Below are positions 60,426-64,000 of a stretch of 64,000 nt of DNA, in pieces. Source of the stretch: Rhizobium sp. BK316. GTDB lineage: Bacteria > Pseudomonadota > Alphaproteobacteria > Rhizobiales > Rhizobiaceae. The position numbers and the translations under genes are program-made. The stretch lies in NCBI RefSeq assembly GCF_014193695.1, contig NZ_JACHZR010000010.1, positions 48,731-112,730 of the forward strand, read 5' to 3'. Below the pieces are notes generated by a model that worked only from the letters and a program-made list of their open reading frames with translations, searched no databases and was not told the DNA's origin. Position 1 is the first letter of the stretch. Every line of letters starts with the position of its first letter.

Positions 60426-63400
60426 GGTCCGAACCCGCATTCTTCGAGATCGGTACGAGGACGAATTTTTCGTTTCTCGAAGGTGCTTCGAAACCGGAGG
60501 AGATGGTCGTACAGGCCGCCTGCCTGAAGCTCGGCGGCCTCGGCGTTGCGGACCGGAATTCGGTTGCCGGCGTGGTGCGCGCCCATGCGCAGGCACAGCA
60601 GCTTGAGGAGAGATACAGGAACAGGGATGCGATTTTAGCCGAGGCGAAGAAGAAAGGAAAAACGAAGATCATTCTTGATCCTATCCGGGTTCAGCCGGGC
60701 GCCCGCCTCGTTTTTTCGGATGGAACACCTGATGTCCTTGCCTATCCGCGCAACCGGAAAGGCTGGGCAAATCTCTGCCGCCTTCTGAGCGCGGGCAATC
60801 TGAAGGAAGAAGCGGTCAAGGGAACCTGTATCCTGACGGAAGCAGAGCTTATGGAATGGGGCGACGAGATGATGCTTGCCCTCGTCCCGGATCGGGCCGT
60901 CGTGAATGATCCGAACCGCCAGCCTGCTCTTGAAGAATATCTGGAACGGTTCCGAAAACGGTTCCGCAAGGCATTTTTCATGGTGCTGTCACCAGCCTAT
61001 GACGGCTGCGACCGGCAGGCTTTTGCAGTACTTGCCATGCTTGCCGCCCGCAACCGGGTACCTCTGATTGCGACTAATCAGCCGCTCTATCACCATCCAG
61101 AGCGTCGGCCACTTTCGGATGTCGTGATCGCAATTCGGGAGCATGTGGAGATATCGGAAGCCGGGTTCCTTCTGGCGCCCAATGGAGAGCGGTATCTCAA
61201 GGATTCACGTGAAATATCCAGGGTCTTCCGGGATTACAGAGATGCGGTCGAGAATACGCAGTTGTTTTTCAGCAAGCTGAGTTTTTCGCTGAACGAGCTG
61301 AAACACAATTATCCCCCTGAAAACGATCCAGGTGAAACGCCACAGGAAACTCTCGTGAGGCTGACGAGAGCGGGTGCGCTAATACGCTATCCTGATGGCG
61401 TTCCGGAGAAAGTGGCCAAGCAGATCGACTACGAGCTAAAGCTCATCGGCGACAAGAATTACGCTTCCTATTTCCTGACGGTTTACAAGATCATTCATCA
61501 TGCTCGTTATGAGCTCAAGGTTCTCTGCCAGGGACGTGGTTCGGCCGCCAATTCTGTTGTCTGCTACTGCCTTGAAATTACGGAAGTTAATCCTGAAAAA
61601 TGTACCCTCCTTTTCGACCGTTTCATTTCGATGGATCGCCACGAGCCGCCGGATATTGATGTCGATTTCGAGCATGAACGGCGGGAAGAGGTTATTCAGT
61701 CCATATATAAAAGATATGGCCACGAGCATGCCGGTCTGACGGCTGCTGTTACCAGCTATCGTACCCGTTCGGCAGGCCGTGAAGTCGCCAAGGCCTTTGG
61801 TCTGTCGGAAGATGTACAGTCGGCGATCAGTAGTCTCGTCTGGGGGTGGTCGGAGGATAATCTCTCGGAGCGGGACGCGAAGGCGGCCGGCCTCGATATC
61901 AAGGATCCGGTGACACGGAACGTACTGAAATATGCTTCCGAGCTTTTGAGTTTTCCCCGTCACCTTACCCAGCATGTCGGCGGGTTCGTCATCACGCGGG
62001 ACCGGCTCGATGAGGTGGTGCCGATCATGAAGACGGCGATGCCGGATCGCTACATGATCGAGTGGGACAAGGATGATCTCGACAATGTTGAAATCCTCAA
62101 GGTGGACGTGCTGGCGCTCGGTATGCTCACTTGCCTGCGACGAGCTTTCACGCTGCTTGAGCTGCATTACGAAGTAAAGAAGACGCTCGCCGATCTCGGC
62201 CATAAGGAGCATGGAAAGGAAGGTGAGGCGGTTTATAGGATGATGTGGCGAGCGGATACGCTTGGTGTCTTCCAGATCGAAAGCCGGGCGCAGATGAGTA
62301 TGCTGCCGCGTCTTAAGCCCGATAGATTCTATGACCTTGTCATCGAAGTTGCCATTGTCCGGCCTGGGCCGATTCAGGGCAACATGGTTCATCCCTATTT
62401 GAAGCGTCGGGAAGACAAGAAAAAGAACATTCCGATCAAATATCCCAGCAAGGAACTGGAAACGGTGCTCGAGAGAACGCTTGGAGTTCCGCTGTTTCAA
62501 GAACAGGCTATGCAGATCGCCATCACCGCGGCAGGTTTTGCGCCTGCCGAGGCAGATCGGCTCCGACGGGCGATGGCGACCTTCAAAAGGACCGGCACGA
62601 TCGGTAATTTCGAAAAGCGGTTCATCGATGGCATGGTCGAAAAGAATTACGACCGCGAGTTTGCGCAGCAATGCTTTAACCAGATCAAAGGTTTCGGCGA
62701 ATACGGATTTCCGGAGAGCCATGCCGCTTCCTTCGCACTGCTCGTCTACGCCTCCTCATGGCTGAAGGCCTATTATCCCGATGTCTTTTGTGCGGCGATG
62801 CTGAATTCGCAGCCGATGGGCTTTTATGCGCCGGCTCAACTGGTGCGGGATGCACGTGAGCATGGGGTGAAAATCCTGCCGGCAGATATCAATCTGTCGA
62901 ATTGGGAATGCACTCTGGAGGAGGCGGCTTTCGAGCCGGCAGCGATCGATTTCCGTCATGGCGAGATGCGAGAGGTCATCAAGACTCGTCATGCTGTTCG
63001 GCTCGGCTTTCTGCAGATCAAGGGCGTTTCCTCTGACGATATGGAGCAACTCGTGAAAAATCGCGGAGAGGGTTATAATTCGGTACGTGATCTCTGGCTG
63101 CGCTCCGGCCTGCAGAAATCTGCTATCGAACGGCTGGCGGATGCGGATGCCTTCCAATCCATCGGGCTGTCACGACGCCAGGCACTCTGGGCGGTTCGGG
63201 CGCTGGATGTGAAGAGTGCGACTGAGGAGCTGCCGCTTTTCGAGCAGGTCCGCCATATCGATCTTCAGCCCGAACCTCAGGCGAAGCTGCCGGACATGCT
63301 GCCGGGAGAACAGGTTATCGAGGACTACCGCTACCTGTCACTGTCGCTGAAGGCCCATCCCGTTTCCTTCCTGCGGGAGGAGCTACGCAAGGCAGGCGTG

Positions 63401-63901
63401 ACGCGCAATGTCGATCTGCTACGCGTCGCGAATGGGAAGCGGGTCACGATCGCGGGGCTGGTGTTGGTGCGCCAGCGGCCGGGCTCTGCCAGCGGCGTGA
63501 TCTTCATGACGCTGGAGGACGAGACTGGTGTTGCCAATGCGATCGTCTGGCCGAAAATGTTCGAAAAATACCGATCAGTCGTCATGGGAGCGCGATTGGT
63601 AAAAATCGTCGGCCGGCTGCAGAGCCAGAGTGGTGTCATCCATACTGTCGTCGAACATATCGAAGATATGACTCCGCTGCTCGGCATCCTTCAGCGCGAG
63701 GCGAGACGTTTCGGTGTGAGCGAGCGTTCGGACGAGGTGTTGCGACCGACGCAAGATCATCGGCAGCAGAAAAAAGCTGATGCACTGGCAAGGGATGAAT
63801 TGGTCAGAAGGATCGGGGATGGACGATCGCCGGAGAGGGCGAGGGATGGCGATCTCGCCGAGACCGCAAGTGTCATGCCGCGCGGGCGCAATTTCCACTG
63901 A
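60422..63901 (+). CDS. dnaE2: Error-prone DNA polymerase DnaE2
   Basis: The C-family polymerase that does mutagenic translesion synthesis with ImuA and ImuB. It has 1159 residues: an N-terminal PHP domain (FFEIGTRTNFSFLEGAS, then ADRNSVAGVVRAHA), the polymerase core with catalytic aspartates D411/D413 in PDIDVDFEHERR, GRGSAANSVVCYCL, QHVGGFVITR, and FGEYGFPESHAASFALLVY; then a clamp-like motif EELPLF (about 940) and an OB-fold (VTIAGLVLVRQRPG). It is coupled to imuB by ATGA overlap. A degenerate parS-like sequence lies inside (61201-61216). The stop codon is 29 bases from an IS transposase remnant. Confidence 0.97.
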   Translation: MRSEPAFFEIGTRTNFSFLEGASKPEEMVVQAACLKLGGLGVADRNSVAGVVRAHAQAQQLEERYRNRDAILAEAKKKGKTKIILDPIRVQPGARLVFSDGTPDVLAYPRNRKGWANLCRLLSAGNLKEEAVKGTCILTEAELMEWGDEMMLALVPDRAVVNDPNRQPALEEYLERFRKRFRKAFFMVLSPAYDGCDRQAFAVLAMLAARNRVPLIATNQPLYHHPERRPLSDVVIAIREHVEISEAGFLLAPNGERYLKDSREISRVFRDYRDAVENTQLFFSKLSFSLNELKHNYPPENDPGETPQETLVRLTRAGALIRYPDGVPEKVAKQIDYELKLIGDKNYASYFLTVYKIIHHARYELKVLCQGRGSAANSVVCYCLEITEVNPEKCTLLFDRFISMDRHEPPDIDVDFEHERREEVIQSIYKRYGHEHAGLTAAVTSYRTRSAGREVAKAFGLSEDVQSAISSLVWGWSEDNLSERDAKAAGLDIKDPVTRNVLKYASELLSFPRHLTQHVGGFVITRDRLDEVVPIMKTAMPDRYMIEWDKDDLDNVEILKVDVLALGMLTCLRRAFTLLELHYEVKKTLADLGHKEHGKEGEAVYRMMWRADTLGVFQIESRAQMSMLPRLKPDRFYDLVIEVAIVRPGPIQGNMVHPYLKRREDKKKNIPIKYPSKELETVLERTLGVPLFQEQAMQIAITAAGFAPAEADRLRRAMATFKRTGTIGNFEKRFIDGMVEKNYDREFAQQCFNQIKGFGEYGFPESHAASFALLVYASSWLKAYYPDVFCAAMLNSQPMGFYAPAQLVRDAREHGVKILPADINLSNWECTLEEAAFEPAAIDFRHGEMREVIKTRHAVRLGFLQIKGVSSDDMEQLVKNRGEGYNSVRDLWLRSGLQKSAIERLADADAFQSIGLSRRQALWAVRALDVKSATEELPLFEQVRHIDLQPEPQAKLPDMLPGEQVIEDYRYLSLSLKAHPVSFLREELRKAGVTRNVDLLRVANGKRVTIAGLVLVRQRPGSASGVIFMTLEDETGVANAIVWPKMFEKYRSVVMGARLVKIVGRLQSQSGVIHTVVEHIEDMTPLLGILQREARRFGVSERSDEVLRPTQDHRQQKKADALARDELVRRIGDGRSPERARDGDLAETASVMPRGRNFH

Positions 63902-63929
63902 TGGTCCCTAGGCAGCGGTGACGATTTAA

Positions 63930-64000
63930 CTATTTGAGCCATATGGCGATAGCGGCGAGTTTGACGAAGCCCATGAAGTTTGCGAGCAACTTGTCATAGC
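63930..64000 (-). mobile_element. IS5-family-like transposase, C-terminus only
   Basis: The minus strand, entering from the right edge, encodes YDKLLANFMGFVKLAAIAIW then LK and a TAG stop. The pattern DK..ANF...V.LA...IW is the C-terminus of IS5-family DDE transposases (IS427/IS1031-type groups). Only 22 residues fall in the window; the rest lies outside. CTAG occurs at 63908-63911, between this stop and dnaE2, and could be a YTAR-type target, but the inverted repeat cannot be verified. Confidence 0.6.

Overview
This window looks like chromosomal DNA of a Rhizobium-type alphaproteobacterium (Rhizobiaceae). The evidence is the gene order ppsR-hemE-hemJ-rho-mnmE-mnmG-rsmG-parA-parB-holA-lptE-leuS, a rhizobial intergenic mosaic repeat, alphaproteobacterial families such as DUF1013/TrcR, DUF1674 and the 180-kDa NAD-glutamate dehydrogenase, an alphaproteobacterial SOS box (GAAC-N7-GAAC) and perfect TGTTTCACGTGAAACA parS sites. 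Almost all of it is dense, conserved housekeeping sequence. I saw no prophage, CRISPR array, rRNA or tRNA. The only mobile-element trace is at the right edge.

Layout. 0-9 kb: a FAH-family hydrolase, a glutathionyl-hydroquinone-reductase-type GST, a nitroreductase, gyrB, then a leftward cluster of a Tim44-like protein, MltA, Smr and an XRE regulator, followed by rightward fxsA and secB. 9.5-13.2 kb: a tightly overlapping leftward operon ppsR, maf/yceF, aroE, coaE, dnaQ. 13.19-13.59 kb: a gene-free 401-bp region with DnaA boxes, an AT-rich flank and clustered GANTC sites, which I read as the chromosomal origin (oriC) by analogy with the Caulobacter and Sinorhizobium origin next to hemE. 13.6-22.4 kb: hemE-hemJ, rho, mnmE, mnmG, rsmG, parA and parB, with parS sites scattered through coding and intergenic DNA. 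22.4-26.6 kb: holA, lptE and leuS leftward. 26.7-31.7 kb: the yggS/PROSC gene, an isolated flagellin, a TrcR-like regulator and acs. 31.8-45 kb: a nuclease, SDHAF4-like DUF1674, htpX-rsmB, a heparinase-family protein, purH, and an Atg22-type MFS gene translationally coupled to NAD-GDH. 45-57.9 kb: pdxY, carbonic anhydrase, a lytic transglycosylase, asd, an MHS transporter with a large inserted domain, a PAP2 phosphatase, leuB, a Ser/Thr dehydratase, leuD and several small genes. 58-63.9 kb: the SOS mutagenesis cassette imuA-imuB-dnaE2. 63.93 kb to the end: the C-terminus of an IS5-like transposase.

How the parts work together. Replication and segregation functions (oriC, parABS, gyrB, dnaQ, holA) sit together with tRNA/rRNA modification (mnmE, mnmG, rsmG, leuS) and transcription termination (rho), as expected near an origin. 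The dnaE2 cassette supplies damage-inducible translesion synthesis. I found no convincing new multi-gene system. The observations most worth checking are a near-identical 16-bp motif upstream of both acs and the MHS transporter, the GANTC and DnaA-box architecture of the origin, parS sites embedded in aroE and rsmG codons plus outlying copies, and a possible 26-codon leader ORF before rho.
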